Assembly: GCA_947487155.1 (NCBI GenBank) | Contig: CANKVS010000011.1 | Span: 1 to 64,000, forward strand | From: an uncultured Flaviramulus sp. | GTDB taxonomy: Bacteria > Bacteroidota > Bacteroidia > Flavobacteriales > Flavobacteriaceae | Length of the DNA stretch: 64,000 nt | Direction: 5' to 3' | Shown here: one piece after another, positions 7,958 through 17,279 of the stretch | How positions within the stretch are numbered: the first letter of the stretch is position 1 | How the letters are laid out: each line of letters opens with the position of its first letter | The notes under the pieces: generated by a model | Seen by the model: the letters and a program-made list of their open reading frames with translations, nothing else | Told to the model about the DNA's origin: nothing | Databases searched by the model: none | Position numbers and translations under genes: made by a program

Positions 7958-9421
7958 TTAACCAGCCTTTGGTATCTGCTTTAAAATCTCTAATACAAAT
8001 TTCCAATACTTTTGAGTTGATGAAATTTGAGCACGCTCATCTGGTGAATGCGCTCCTTTTATATTTGGGCCAAAACTAATCATATCCATATCTGGGTAAT
8101 TAGTTCCAAGAATACCACATTCTAATCCAGCATGACAAGCTACAACGTGTGCTTCTTCACCATTCATATCTTTATAAATATTAGACAATACTTTTAAAAT
8201 ATCGGAATCCATATTGGGTGTCCAACCTGGGTAATCTCCAGAAAACTCTACCTCGCAACCTGTTAATTCGAACGTTGAACGCAATGTATTGGCTAAATCC
8301 CATTTAGAACTCTCAACCGAAGATCGTGTTAAACAGCCAATTTTAATATTACCGTCCTTAACTATAACTCTAGCAATGTTATTTGATGTTTCAACCAAAT
8401 CTGGAATATTGGCACTCATTCTATAAACTCCATTACAAGCGGCATATAAAACTCTTGTTAAGCCTTCTTGAACACCTAAATCCATAATGTTTTTTGGTGT
8501 TTCTATTTTAGAAACGGCAATCTCTAAATCGGGTTCCATGGTTTTTAATTCGGTTTTAATCGTTTCCGATTGTAAATTCATTTCCAATAAAAAAGCCTCT
8601 TCATGAACCGCATCAATAGCTACAATTGCTTTACTTTCTCGTGGAATGGCATTTCGTAAACTACCGCCATCAATCTCTGAAATTCGCAATCCAAAATTCT
8701 CGAACCCATCAAATAGCACACGATTTAAAATTTTATTAGAATTTCCCAAACCTTCGTGAATTTGCATACCTGAATGTCCGCCCTGTAAGCCCTTAACGGT
8801 AATGGTATAACCTATTTTAAATTCGGGTGTTTCTTCTTCATTATAACTTCTAATTGCTGTAACATCTACACCCCCTGCACAACCTACACCTATTTCATTA
8901 TCTTCTTCGGTGTCCAGATTTAATAAAATTTTTCCTTTAAGTAAACCGCCTTTTAAGCCCATAGCTCCCGTCATACCTGTTTCTTCATCAATGGTAAATA
9001 GGGCTTCAATTGCTGGGTGTGATATATTGGTACTTTCTAAAATTGCCATTATGGTTGCAACGCCTAAACCATTATCGGCACCTAAAGTTGTACCTTTTGC
9101 TTTTACCCAATCGCCTTCAACATACATATCGATCCCTTGCGTATCGAAATTAAAATTGGTATCATTATTTTTTTGATGAACCATATCTAAATGCGACTGC
9201 ATAACTATGGTGGTTCTATCTTCCATTCCTGCGGTTGCTGGTTTTTTAATTATAACGTTTCCTACTTCGTCTTCAATGGTTTCGAGCTCTAAATTAGAAC
9301 CAAAATCTTTCATAAACGCAATAACGCGTTCTTCCTTTTTTGATGCTCGTGGTACGGCATTTAAGTCTGCAAATTTGTTCCAAAGTTGTTGCGGTTGTAG
9401 TTGTCTTATTTCTGAGCTCAT
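7958..9421 (-). CDS. pepD: Aminoacyl-histidine dipeptidase (peptidase D, M20 family)
   Basis: 487 residues. Cytosolic metallo-aminopeptidase that splits Xaa-His and other dipeptides. M20 metal ligands are visible: QSHLDMV (His, Asp), GTTLGADNGLGVA (Asp), TIDEETGMTGA (catalytic Glu plus metal Glu), NLDTEE, and the C-terminal HAGLECGILG and HSPDERAQ segments. A lid domain (KGLQGGHSGMQIHEGLGNSNKIL) lies in the middle, and length is typical. A TATCTTTG element lies 20 bases upstream of the start. Confidence 0.95.
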   Translation of the reverse strand: MSSEIRQLQPQQLWNKFADLNAVPRASKKEERVIAFMKDFGSNLELETIEDEVGNVIIKKPATAGMEDRTTIVMQSHLDMVHQKNNDTNFNFDTQGIDMYVEGDWVKAKGTTLGADNGLGVATIMAILESTNISHPAIEALFTIDEETGMTGAMGLKGGLLKGKILLNLDTEEDNEIGVGCAGGVDVTAIRSYNEEETPEFKIGYTITVKGLQGGHSGMQIHEGLGNSNKILNRVLFDGFENFGLRISEIDGGSLRNAIPRESKAIVAIDAVHEEAFLLEMNLQSETIKTELKTMEPDLEIAVSKIETPKNIMDLGVQEGLTRVLYAACNGVYRMSANIPDLVETSNNIARVIVKDGNIKIGCLTRSSVESSKWDLANTLRSTFELTGCEVEFSGDYPGWTPNMDSDILKVLSNIYKDMNGEEAHVVACHAGLECGILGTNYPDMDMISFGPNIKGAHSPDERAQISSTQKYWKFVLEILKQIPKAG

Positions 9422-9440
9422 TGGTTATAGTTTTATGCAT

Positions 9441-9448
9441 CAAAGATA
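9441..9448 (-). promoter_or_regulatory. TATCTTTG -7 element of pepD
   Basis: Plus-strand CAAAGATA is TATCTTTG on the minus strand, 20 bases before the pepD start. No clear -33 TTG is seen. Confidence 0.4.
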
Positions 9449-9468
9449 CAAATAGTGAATCATAATAT

Positions 9469-9493
9469 CTTGCAGGTTTTATAACCTACAAGG
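9469..9493. repeat. CTTGCAGGTT/AACCTACAAG palindromic repeat
   Basis: Ten-base arms with one mismatch around TTTAT. It is related in its AGGTTTT...AACCT core to the larger palindrome at 10941-10973. It sits 48 bases upstream of pepD, at the edge of a cluster of repeats. Confidence 0.5.
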
Positions 9494-9525
9494 AAAATTT
9501 ACATGGTTAATAAAGATATACTTTG

Positions 9526-9690
9526 GCAGCTACTCCTGATTGAAGTGGCATCCTTTTTAAAAAAAAAGTAGACTTAAATTTAGATAAAACAAAGTGTTGG
9601 CAGATTGCTACGTCGCTAGCTCCTCGCAATGACGTTTTAGAAAGATATAACGGAAAGCAGGAAGAAGCCTTTATAGATAAACGCTTACCA
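9526..9690 (+). ncRNA. Degenerate Flavo-1-like RNA element with a nested repeat
   Basis: The strings GATTGAAGTGGCATCCTTTTT (9538-9558, split here by position) and AAAGATATAACGGAAAGC (9641-9658) match, from memory, the two conserved halves of the Flavo-1 RNA pattern of Bacteroidota. Between them, where the variable hairpin would be, lies a different dispersed repeat (9600-9634, CAGATTGCTACGTCGC...CTCGCAATGACG). The usual outer GCGTTA/TAACGC stem is not preserved, so this copy is probably decayed. It lies upstream of the DUF3810 gene on the same strand. Confidence 0.45.
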
Positions 9691-9720
9691 TTGGGTACAA
9701 ATTTTTATTACTTTTGAAAG

Positions 9721-10788
9721 ATGCTAAAGAATAAGAAAACAATTATTGCACTTTTATTGATTCCACAGTATCTATTGGTTAAATTAGTATCAAATTATCC
9801 TGATTTTGTAGAGCATTATTATAGCAATGGTTTTTACCCTGTTATTTCGAAAATTTTTAGGTATGTATTGGGTTGGTTGCCTTTTTCGTTTGGGGATTTA
9901 ATTTACTCTTTTGCTGTTATTTATGCATTTCGATGGCTTTATAAAAACAGAAAACGACTACGAAAAGATACGACACAATGGGTTGTTGATGTGTTTGCTG
10001 CTTTATCGATTATGTACTTTGCTTTTCATTTGTTTTGGGGTATTAATTACTACAGATTGCCGCTTTATAAAAGTTTAAATTTAAAGCATGATTACACGAC
10101 TGAGCAATTGGTTTTTGTTACGGAGAGGCTTATTGAAAAATCGAATGCATATCATTTAAAAATAACCAAAAATGATACTTTAAAAGTTACTATTCCTTAT
10201 AGTAAAAATGATGTTTTTAAAAAGGTTTCTAACGGTTATACTAATTTGAAACAGGTATTTCCGCATTTAGAATACCACCCAAAAAGTATAAAAAAATCGC
10301 TATTTAGCTACCCGTTAACGTATATGGGTTTTAGTGGTTATTTAAATCCGTTAACTAATGAGGCGCAGGTGGACGCGATTATCCCCATATATAAATTCCC
10401 TACAACTTCGGCTCATGAAATTGCACATCAATTAGGTTTTGCTGCTGAAAATGAAGCTAATTTTATTGGTTGTTTAGCAAGTATTAATAACGATAATATA
10501 TATTTTAAATACACAGGATATACGTTTGGATTACGGTATTGTTTAAATGAAATTTACTATCGTGATGTATGTTTGTATGAAGACTTAATCTCTGATTTAA
10601 ACATAGGTATTTTAAAAAATTATAAAGAAGTTCGTGAGTTTTGGGAAGCGCATGAAAACCTTACCGAGCCATTATTTAAAGCATTTTATGGTCATTTTTT
10701 AAAAGCTAACCAACAAAACAAAGGCATGGAAAGTTATAGCTATGTAGTAGCGTTGTTGGTTAATTATTTTGAAAACACATCTATTTAA
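9721..10788 (+). CDS. DUF3810 membrane protein with an HEIAH zinc-peptidase-like motif
   Basis: 355 residues. Three hydrophobic segments occupy roughly residues 8-22, 48-72 and 90-108. A soluble domain follows and contains SAHEIAHQLGFAAENEANF with His at about 232 and 236 and a downstream Glu, the arrangement of a gluzincin-type metallopeptidase (HExxH plus a distal Glu). This matches the DUF3810 family, conserved in Bacteroidota without known function. Peptidase activity is inferred from the motif only. It stands alone on the plus strand; a Flavo-1-like element and other repeats precede it, and small palindromes follow. Confidence 0.8.
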   Translation: MLKNKKTIIALLLIPQYLLVKLVSNYPDFVEHYYSNGFYPVISKIFRYVLGWLPFSFGDLIYSFAVIYAFRWLYKNRKRLRKDTTQWVVDVFAALSIMYFAFHLFWGINYYRLPLYKSLNLKHDYTTEQLVFVTERLIEKSNAYHLKITKNDTLKVTIPYSKNDVFKKVSNGYTNLKQVFPHLEYHPKSIKKSLFSYPLTYMGFSGYLNPLTNEAQVDAIIPIYKFPTTSAHEIAHQLGFAAENEANFIGCLASINNDNIYFKYTGYTFGLRYCLNEIYYRDVCLYEDLISDLNIGILKNYKEVREFWEAHENLTEPLFKAFYGHFLKANQQNKGMESYSYVVALLVNYFENTSI

Positions 10789-10812
10789 AGGCTTCATAAA
10801 CTAATGAATTTT

Positions 10813-10837
10813 GGAAATGGTATTATATACTATTTCC
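10813..10837. repeat. Short inverted repeat after the DUF3810 gene
   Basis: GGAAATGGTAT and ATACTATTTCC form an eleven-pair stem (one G-T) around a short loop, 25 bases past the stop codon. It may act as a weak terminator; there is no T-run. Confidence 0.35.
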
Positions 10838-10940
10838 TATTTGAAGCAACTATTTCTTTCTCCTCTATATGAAAGTAAAAATCATTGTTTTCTTTACGCT
10901 ATCATTAAACCGTTATAATTTGTCATAATCTTAATTAAAG

Positions 10941-10973
10941 AGACCTATCAGGTTTTAAAAACCTGACAGGTCT
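10941..10973. repeat. AGACCTRTCAGGTTTT palindromic repeat
   Basis: Near-perfect palindrome of 33 bases (one mismatch at the R position) in the non-coding space between two converging genes. It has the form of a dispersed flavobacterial palindrome and could serve as a bidirectional terminator. A related shorter copy is at 9469-9493. Confidence 0.55.
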
Positions 10974-11051
10974 GCACATACTATGATATTTTATTTTGAT
11001 TCAACTATAATTTCAAACTACTGCTTTATTCATAACAGAAAGATGCAAATA

Positions 11052-12893
11052 CTATTCATTATAAAGTTTGGTATTTGTATTATAGACCTCCTCTACGTCC
11101 ATTTTAATAATTTTACGGTCGTAGGTCATTAATCCATTAACTTCTCCTTCTACATCTGTGGTTTGTGTGTAAATGGCTGCTGCTAATCCTTTATGTATTA
11201 ATGCTGGTATTTTTTCTAGTAAAGCTTGATATGATTTTAACAATTCGTCTCTGCCTGTTAAATTTCTATAGCCCCAATTTTTATCTTGCTGCCATAAGTG
11301 GTCTTTAATTGGCAATCCTAATCCACCAAACTCACCTAAAAGCAACACTCTATCTTTAAGAATATTTGGCGCATGCAAATCTGCTTTTGGTATAGATGGA
11401 CCAGGGTATTGATGCTCGTCTACCGTATGTCCTGCTGCAAAGAAATTACCACCACTAGGACCGTTTATTAAACGCGATGGGTCATAATCCATAGTCCAGT
11501 TAATAACCTCAACGGTATTAAATTGCCCCCAAGCTTCATTAAAAGGTATCCACATAACTATTGATGGTTTGTTGTAATTGGCGTCCATAATAGCTTTCCA
11601 TTCTTTATAAAATTGTTGTGCTGATTGTGCGGTTCTTTTCATTTCTCGACCATCATACCCTGAAGGCCCTCTCCAATCGGCACTTTTATCACCACTTGGC
11701 ATATCTTGCCAAACTAACATTCCTAAACGGTCGCAATGGTAATACCAACGTGCTGGTTCTACCTTTACATGTTTTCTTATGGTATTAAATCCTAATTGTT
11801 GGGTTATTTTAATATCGTATTCTAATGCTTCATCAGTTGGTGCGGTGTAAAGTCCATCTGGCCACCAACCTTGATCTAAAGTTCCATATTGAAATAAAAA
11901 CTTATTATTTAGTTGCATACGCACATGACCGTTTTCATCTTTGGCAATAGAAATTTTTCGCATACCTGCATAACTCTCTACAGCATCAACTTTTTTTCCG
12001 TTTCTTAAAAGGGTTACTTTCAAACTATATAAAAAAGGAGACTCTGTAGACCACAGTTTTGGGTTCTTTACTTCAATATTTATATTTTGCCCTAATTGAC
12101 CTTTCCCAGTGGCAACGTTTTCTTTTCCGTCCAATACACTAACAGCTATTGAATAATTGTTGCTATAGGTTTGGCTACCATTTACTTTAACGGTAAATTG
12201 ATTTTTATCTAAATCTGGTGTAATTTTTAATGATGAAATAGATTGTTGCGCAACTGGTTCTATCCAAACCGTTTGCCATATACCAGTTACAGGAGTGTAC
12301 CAAATAGACTGTGGTTTACTTACCTGCTTACCTCTTGGTTGTGTGCCTTCACTTGCTGGATCCCAAACACCAACAACTATGTCTTGTGTTTTACCTGGGG
12401 TTATTACCTCTGTTATATCGAATGAGAATGGGTCGTAACCTCCTTGGTGTTCTCCTACTTTTTTTCCGTTTACATACACTACAGCTTCCCAATCTACTGC
12501 GCCAAAATGTAATATGGTTCTTTGTTTTTTCCATGCTGAGGACACCTCAAAACTACGCTTATACCAAACTCTTTGCTTTGGAGTTACTCGTTTTTGTACA
12601 CCAGACAACGCTGATTCTACAGCAAAAGGAACCGTTATTTTCCCATCATAAGTAGTAGGCGCTTCTTCTGGGTAATTGCGTATAGCATAATCCCATTGTC
12701 CGTTTAAATTTTGCCACTTTTGCCGCTTCATTTGCGGGCGTGGATATTCTGGCAATGGGTTTTGAATATCTACACGATCTGTCCATTCTGTTTTTAAACT
12801 CGTTTTTGTATTCTTTTGTGCGTACCCCATTATTATTGATATAACGCATAAAAAAACTATTAAAATTTTAGTTATTGTGCTCTTTGTTGTCAT
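11052..12893 (-). CDS. Exported glycoside hydrolase family 2 protein
   Basis: 613 residues. An N-terminal signal peptide ends at GYAQ (about residue 26). A jelly-roll sugar-binding domain follows (LNGQWDYAIR, VWYKRSFEV, VYVNGKKVGEHQGGYDPFSFDIT), then an immunoglobulin-like domain (about 220-320) and a TIM barrel. The GH2 acid/base Glu is in PFNEAWGQF at residue 453, and the nucleophile Glu is in LLLGEFGGLG at residue 521; both are present. The family covers beta-galactosidases, beta-glucuronidases and related enzymes, and the substrate cannot be fixed from sequence alone. It lies next to an exported phosphatase fusion on the same strand but with 180 bases between, so an operon is uncertain. 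Confidence 0.88.
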   Translation of the reverse strand: MTTKSTITKILIVFLCVISIIMGYAQKNTKTSLKTEWTDRVDIQNPLPEYPRPQMKRQKWQNLNGQWDYAIRNYPEEAPTTYDGKITVPFAVESALSGVQKRVTPKQRVWYKRSFEVSSAWKKQRTILHFGAVDWEAVVYVNGKKVGEHQGGYDPFSFDITEVITPGKTQDIVVGVWDPASEGTQPRGKQVSKPQSIWYTPVTGIWQTVWIEPVAQQSISSLKITPDLDKNQFTVKVNGSQTYSNNYSIAVSVLDGKENVATGKGQLGQNINIEVKNPKLWSTESPFLYSLKVTLLRNGKKVDAVESYAGMRKISIAKDENGHVRMQLNNKFLFQYGTLDQGWWPDGLYTAPTDEALEYDIKITQQLGFNTIRKHVKVEPARWYYHCDRLGMLVWQDMPSGDKSADWRGPSGYDGREMKRTAQSAQQFYKEWKAIMDANYNKPSIVMWIPFNEAWGQFNTVEVINWTMDYDPSRLINGPSGGNFFAAGHTVDEHQYPGPSIPKADLHAPNILKDRVLLLGEFGGLGLPIKDHLWQQDKNWGYRNLTGRDELLKSYQALLEKIPALIHKGLAAAIYTQTTDVEGEVNGLMTYDRKIIKMDVEEVYNTNTKLYNE

Positions 12894-13072
12894 TTTACAG
12901 GTGTTTTTATTTAATTCTATTGATTAGGGTAAAAATATGTTTTTATAGCTTTATTTTCATTGAAAAATATAAAAACTTATTCCAATCGTATTTTTTAATA
13001 AAACAATTTCTTGAAACGAGCTATTTATTTTTAGGGCAGATTTAGATTCTTGTTTTCACGGAAATGATAACT

Positions 13073-14923
13073 TCATCTAATGTTGTGATATTCTTTTAAA
13101 ATTTTCATTATGTTTTTATTTATTTCTGTATTATCAATAAAGCCTGTAAACATTTCTGAATTTGGACCATAGCTATAAACTGGCACTAATATTCCCGTAT
13201 GATCGTCTGAAAAAAATCGTCCCTCTACTTTTCGTTTTTCAACATTAGCTTGAGGCAAAGAAAGTCCTCCTGTTTCATGATCTGCGGTAATAACAACCAA
13301 TGTTTCACCATTCTTGTCTGCAAATTTTAAAGCTTTGGCTACTGCTTTATCAAAATCAATAACCTCTTCAACTACAACATCTACATCATTAGAATGCGCT
13401 CCTTTATCAATACATGCACTTTCTACTATTAAGAAAAACCCTTTTGAATTTTCTTTTGATAAAAATTCAATTGCCTTTTCTGTTGCATCTGGTAAAAAAT
13501 TATCGCGCCCGTCAACTTTTAATAGCGGTTTATCTGTAATTAAAACACCTACCTTTTTATTAAAGTTATCTAATTCTTGAATATTTTTAACGATATTTCG
13601 ATTATCTACTTTCCAATTTTTTACATCATCTAGATTAAAATGTTTTTTTAACCCAACGCCTCTAGCTACAAACAAGTCAACATCACTCTTTTTAAGGTCA
13701 TTAAAAATAGTTTTACTATCGTCTCGCTCATCAGTATGGGCATAAAATGCAGAAGGGCTTGCTCCATTAATTTCATCTGATGTTACAATTCCTGTTTTGA
13801 ATCCGTTTTTAGACAGTGTTTCAATTATATTTTCTACAGGCTGACTGTGCACATCAACCCCTATATATCTATTATTTGTTTTAACGCCTGTAGCCATAGC
13901 CGTCCCACCAGCAGCAGAATCTGTAGTAAAATCATCTGCAGACTGTGTTCTTACTAAACCTATATGTTTTAGCTGAGAAATTGTTAAATCCCCACCGCTT
14001 CCATACAAACCTGAAGCCATTTGCGCTAACCCCATGCCATCACCTATCATTAAAATGACATTTTTTATTTTCTTTACATTCTTATTATATTTAAATGTTG
14101 GGTGGTAAATATAATGACTCGTTTTAGACGCGTACATTCTATCTGATAGTGTTTCTATATACCTAGAAGCTTCATTAGGCTTATCTGTATTAATAAAATC
14201 GACTCCTAACTCTGTAAAAGCTTCCCAAGTTGTTGGTCCATCTGGACAACCCCAAAACCTAATTGGCTTACCCATTTCATGTACTTTATTTACTACTTCT
14301 TCAACAGCAAATTTATCTTCCTTAGTTAACCTTCCTTTTCCATTCCAAACTGAATAATTGGCAAAATTTAAACTCACCATGCCTACTTTAGGCAATACAT
14401 CTTTGGTGAAATTGTTAGATAAATTAACATCATATTTAAAATAAGGAGGGTAATCGGTTAATTGATAATCCTTAATACGATGATTAGATACATTTAAACA
14501 TATTAATAATTGTACAGCATTACTATTGTTATGGGTATCGAATATGTTTTTATAAGGTGCAATCGCTTTTTCTAAAGCTTTAATTCCTTGTATAGGATCT
14601 GTTTTTATATCTATCATAAAAATTAATGGTTTCCCTGACAGATACGGCTTTCCGTTTTGGCGCTTTAATACTTGCTGTAAAGGATTAATGTATAACGATT
14701 TAAAAGTATTTCCTGAGCTTATTTCTTTATCGGTATGCGCTACAAATAAGGTGTCTCTTTTATAATGAAGGTCTATTTCAATAGACATTAATTCATTAGA
14801 CCAAGCATCCCAAAAAGGAGCATTATTTAGATAATCATTATGTGAATGCAAACGCACTTGCGACGTTGCATCTTGTAAACCAATTCCGCAAACAAAAATT
14901 ATTACACTTATTATTATTTTCAT
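13073..14923 (-). CDS. Exported two-domain phosphoesterase: phosphodiesterase-like domain fused to alkaline phosphatase
   Basis: 616 residues with a signal peptide (about 1-21). Residues of about 25-265 resemble the GDPD/PI-PLC TIM-barrel fold: RLHSHNDYLNN, a metal-type EIDLH, VAHTDKE, FMIDIKTDP and a late FWGCPDGPTTWEAF. Residues of about 290-610 form an alkaline phosphatase: MIGDGMGLAQ (metal site), the Ser nucleophile in TTDSAAGGTAMATG, and late metal ligands in ESACIDKGAHSND and ITADHETGG. The combination could release phosphate from phosphodiesters in two steps, with both domains outside the cytoplasm. That coupling is inference; the domain calls are from motifs. Confidence 0.85.
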   Translation of the reverse strand: MKIIISVIIFVCGIGLQDATSQVRLHSHNDYLNNAPFWDAWSNELMSIEIDLHYKRDTLFVAHTDKEISSGNTFKSLYINPLQQVLKRQNGKPYLSGKPLIFMIDIKTDPIQGIKALEKAIAPYKNIFDTHNNSNAVQLLICLNVSNHRIKDYQLTDYPPYFKYDVNLSNNFTKDVLPKVGMVSLNFANYSVWNGKGRLTKEDKFAVEEVVNKVHEMGKPIRFWGCPDGPTTWEAFTELGVDFINTDKPNEASRYIETLSDRMYASKTSHYIYHPTFKYNKNVKKIKNVILMIGDGMGLAQMASGLYGSGGDLTISQLKHIGLVRTQSADDFTTDSAAGGTAMATGVKTNNRYIGVDVHSQPVENIIETLSKNGFKTGIVTSDEINGASPSAFYAHTDERDDSKTIFNDLKKSDVDLFVARGVGLKKHFNLDDVKNWKVDNRNIVKNIQELDNFNKKVGVLITDKPLLKVDGRDNFLPDATEKAIEFLSKENSKGFFLIVESACIDKGAHSNDVDVVVEEVIDFDKAVAKALKFADKNGETLVVITADHETGGLSLPQANVEKRKVEGRFFSDDHTGILVPVYSYGPNSEMFTGFIDNTEINKNIMKILKEYHNIR

Positions 14924-15118
14924 AACCTATAAATAGTTTTTATTATTTTAATTTTTATTCAAATCTTATGCATCTAAATCCTAAATAATTTCAATCTGAA
15001 AGTAAAATAAATTAATAGTTTTCAATAAAAATTAAATAGAAAATATAATGCAAAGGTTTGCACAAACACCACATTATTTGATGTCGAACACATTTTACAG
15101 ATTAACTTAAAAAAACAC

Positions 15119-15126
15119 TAATTTTG
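15119..15126 (+). promoter_or_regulatory. TAATTTTG -7 element of cutC
   Basis: Exact TANNTTTG match 18 bases before the cutC start, predicting a very short leader. No -33 TTG at the expected distance. Confidence 0.35.
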
Positions 15127-15144
15127 TTTCAACAATTATAATTT

Positions 15145-15870
15145 ATGATTCTAGAAATTTGTGCCAGTAATTATCAGTCTGCTTTAAACGCTCAAACAGC
15201 TAAAGCAAACCGCATAGAATTATGCAGTGAATTAGCAATTGGTGGCATCACGCCTTCTTACGGGTTGGTTAAACAAACTTTAGAGACTTTATCAATTCCT
15301 GTGTTTATTTTAATAAGACCACGAAGCGGTCACTTTACTTATTCTGAAGCCGAATTCAACATCATGCAACACAACATTGAATTGTTCAAAAAAATGGGGT
15401 GTTCGGGCATAGTTTCGGGTATTTCAAACATAGACAATACTATTGATGTTGAAAGAACAAAAGCACTTATAGAAATTGCCAAACCACTCCCTTTCACATT
15501 CCATAGGGCTTTTGATTGGACACCCAATCCCACAGAAGCTTTAGAACAATTAATAGCCATTGGAGCAGATAGGGTTTTAACTTCTGGACAAGGTTCAAGC
15601 GGCGAAGAACATATTGATTTACTGATTGAATTAAAAAATATAGCCCGTAATAGAATAACAATTCTTGCTTGTGGTGGTGTAAATGCAGCAAACGCAAAAA
15701 CCTTTAAAAGTAATGGTTTTAATGAAATTCATGCCTCAGCTTCAATAATGAACGACGTTATTGAAATGCCTAAGGTAAAAATGAATAGTGAAAAACATTT
15801 TAAAGAAAACATAGAAGTTGTTTCAGACACTACTAAAATTAAAAACATAGTAGAAGTTATAAAAAACTAA
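15145..15870 (+). CDS. cutC: CutC family protein
   Basis: 241 residues with the CutC TIM-barrel pattern: LEICASNYQSALNAQTAKANRIELC, GGITPSYGLV, ILIRPRSGHFTYSEAEF, FHRAFDW, RVLTSGQGSS and ILACGGVNAANA. The family was named for copper tolerance in Escherichia coli, but a direct copper role is doubtful and its enzymatic activity is unknown. Length is normal. It is a single gene, convergent with prmC (12 bases between stop codons). Confidence 0.92.
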   Translation: MILEICASNYQSALNAQTAKANRIELCSELAIGGITPSYGLVKQTLETLSIPVFILIRPRSGHFTYSEAEFNIMQHNIELFKKMGCSGIVSGISNIDNTIDVERTKALIEIAKPLPFTFHRAFDWTPNPTEALEQLIAIGADRVLTSGQGSSGEEHIDLLIELKNIARNRITILACGGVNAANAKTFKSNGFNEIHASASIMNDVIEMPKVKMNSEKHFKENIEVVSDTTKIKNIVEVIKN

Positions 15871-15882
15871 ACTTGATAGTTT

Positions 15883-16737
15883 TTAGTTTTTAACCCCAAA
15901 AATCATTCTATCTTTTTTAAAAATATCTTGCCTTAATTCTATTTCAGAGAAATTATTTTCACGCAATAAACAAATCATATCATCACCAAGATATTCGTTA
16001 ATTTCAAAAAATAACAATCCTCCTTTTTTTAAATTTTCTATTGAAAATGACACAATAGCATTGTAAAACAACAATGGATTATCATCTTTTACAAATAATG
16101 CCAAATGCGGTTCGTTATTCAAAACATTAGCTTGCATTAACGTTTTTTCTTGATCTCGTACATAGGGTGGGTTTGATACTATAATATCAAATTCCAAATC
16201 TTCAAAAATGGAGTCCCCATAATTTAAAATATCGTCATTTAAAAACTCAACATTTACAGCATTTAATTCGGCATTATGTTTAGCAACTCGCAAAGCATTT
16301 TTACTAACATCTAGGGCATAAACTTTAGCCTTTTTAAGGTTTTTAGCCAATGCTATAGCAATGCAACCACTTCCTGTTCCAATATCTAAAATTTTGAATT
16401 CTGAATTTTGAGTTTTTAATTTAGAGATTATCCATTCAACCAATTCTTCAGTTTCTGGTCTCGGAATTAAAACATGCTCATTGACTTTAAATGGCAGTCC
16501 GTAAAACTCGGTTTCTCCAATTATATATTGTATAGGTCGTTCTTTTTTTAAATCTTCTAAGGCATTTAATATGGTATTATAATCCTTAACTGCATAATTA
16601 ACATCTACAGCCAGTTTTATTCTAGATACATTATAATAATGTTCAGAAAGCATAAAAAAGAAACTATCTACTTCATTTTTATCGTAAATAGCATCTAATG
16701 TTTTATGAAAAATATCTTGAAGTTCTTTTAGCTTCAT
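15883..16737 (-). CDS. prmC: Peptide chain release factor N5-glutamine methyltransferase
   Basis: 284 residues. It methylates the Gln of the GGQ motif of RF1/RF2 using S-adenosylmethionine. The pattern is clear: an N-terminal helical domain, RPIQYIIGETEFYGLPFKV, VLIPRPETEELVEW, motif I ILDIGTGSGCIAIALA, and the catalytic NPPY in IIVSNPPYVRD. The frame extends six codons upstream, but starting at MKLKEL gives a 4-base ATGA overlap with the stop of the upstream GNAT gene, so the two are translationally coupled. Confidence 0.94.
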   Translation of the reverse strand: MKLKELQDIFHKTLDAIYDKNEVDSFFFMLSEHYYNVSRIKLAVDVNYAVKDYNTILNALEDLKKERPIQYIIGETEFYGLPFKVNEHVLIPRPETEELVEWIISKLKTQNSEFKILDIGTGSGCIAIALAKNLKKAKVYALDVSKNALRVAKHNAELNAVNVEFLNDDILNYGDSIFEDLEFDIIVSNPPYVRDQEKTLMQANVLNNEPHLALFVKDDNPLLFYNAIVSFSIENLKKGGLLFFEINEYLGDDMICLLRENNFSEIELRQDIFKKDRMIFGVKN

Positions 16738-17225
16738 AAGTCCTTTATCATCCAAACACCACAGGAATAATGTCCTGTATTTCCTAATGCTTTTTTTAAA
16801 TGCGTAAATCCTGCCTTTTCATATATATGTATGGCTGCTTTAAGTTGTGAAGCCGATTCTAAATAACACTGTTTATATCCTAAATTTTTAGCAGCTTGCA
16901 TACATTTATCAAACATTTGTTTACCATAGCCCTTTCCCCTAACTTTGGGTGAAAAGTACATTTTTTGAATTTCACAAATATCTGCTTCAAAGTCCTTTAA
17001 TGGCTTAATTCCGCCACCGCCATAAACAATGCCATTTTCTTCTATTACAAAATACACATCGTCTTTATTCTGATAAGATTCATACATTTTTGGAGTTTCG
17101 GCATCACTATAAGCTGTTCCTTCCAACGGAATTTTAAATTCATGAAAACAAACTCTTATAACCTGCTCTAATGCAGCATTATCTTGAGGCTTAATTTCTC
17201 GAATAACTATAGTATCTTTACTCAC
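16734..17225 (-). CDS. GNAT family N-acetyltransferase
   Basis: 163 residues. An acetyl-CoA-dependent acetyltransferase with the GNAT core: IREIKPQDNAALEQVI at the start, the beta4 segment EIQKMYFSPKVRGKGYGKQMFD containing the acetyl-CoA pyrophosphate loop (R-G-K-G-Y-G), and GYKQCYLESASQLKAAIHIYEKAGF. The substrate is unknown. Its last codons overlap the prmC start by four bases. It is divergent from the LEA-like lipoprotein gene, with 54 bases between. Confidence 0.9.
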   Translation of the reverse strand: MSKDTIVIREIKPQDNAALEQVIRVCFHEFKIPLEGTAYSDAETPKMYESYQNKDDVYFVIEENGIVYGGGGIKPLKDFEADICEIQKMYFSPKVRGKGYGKQMFDKCMQAAKNLGYKQCYLESASQLKAAIHIYEKAGFTHLKKALGNTGHYSCGVWMIKDL

Positions 17226-17279
17226 TTTAATGGCTATTTTTTACGCATGTGAAGATAGGCTAAATCTAAAAAACTTGAA

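Noticed and set aside
12311..12655. 114-codon plus-strand open frame within the GH2 gene.
   Set aside because: Antisense to a well-supported GH2 gene; the predicted protein has no family-like pattern and no start context.
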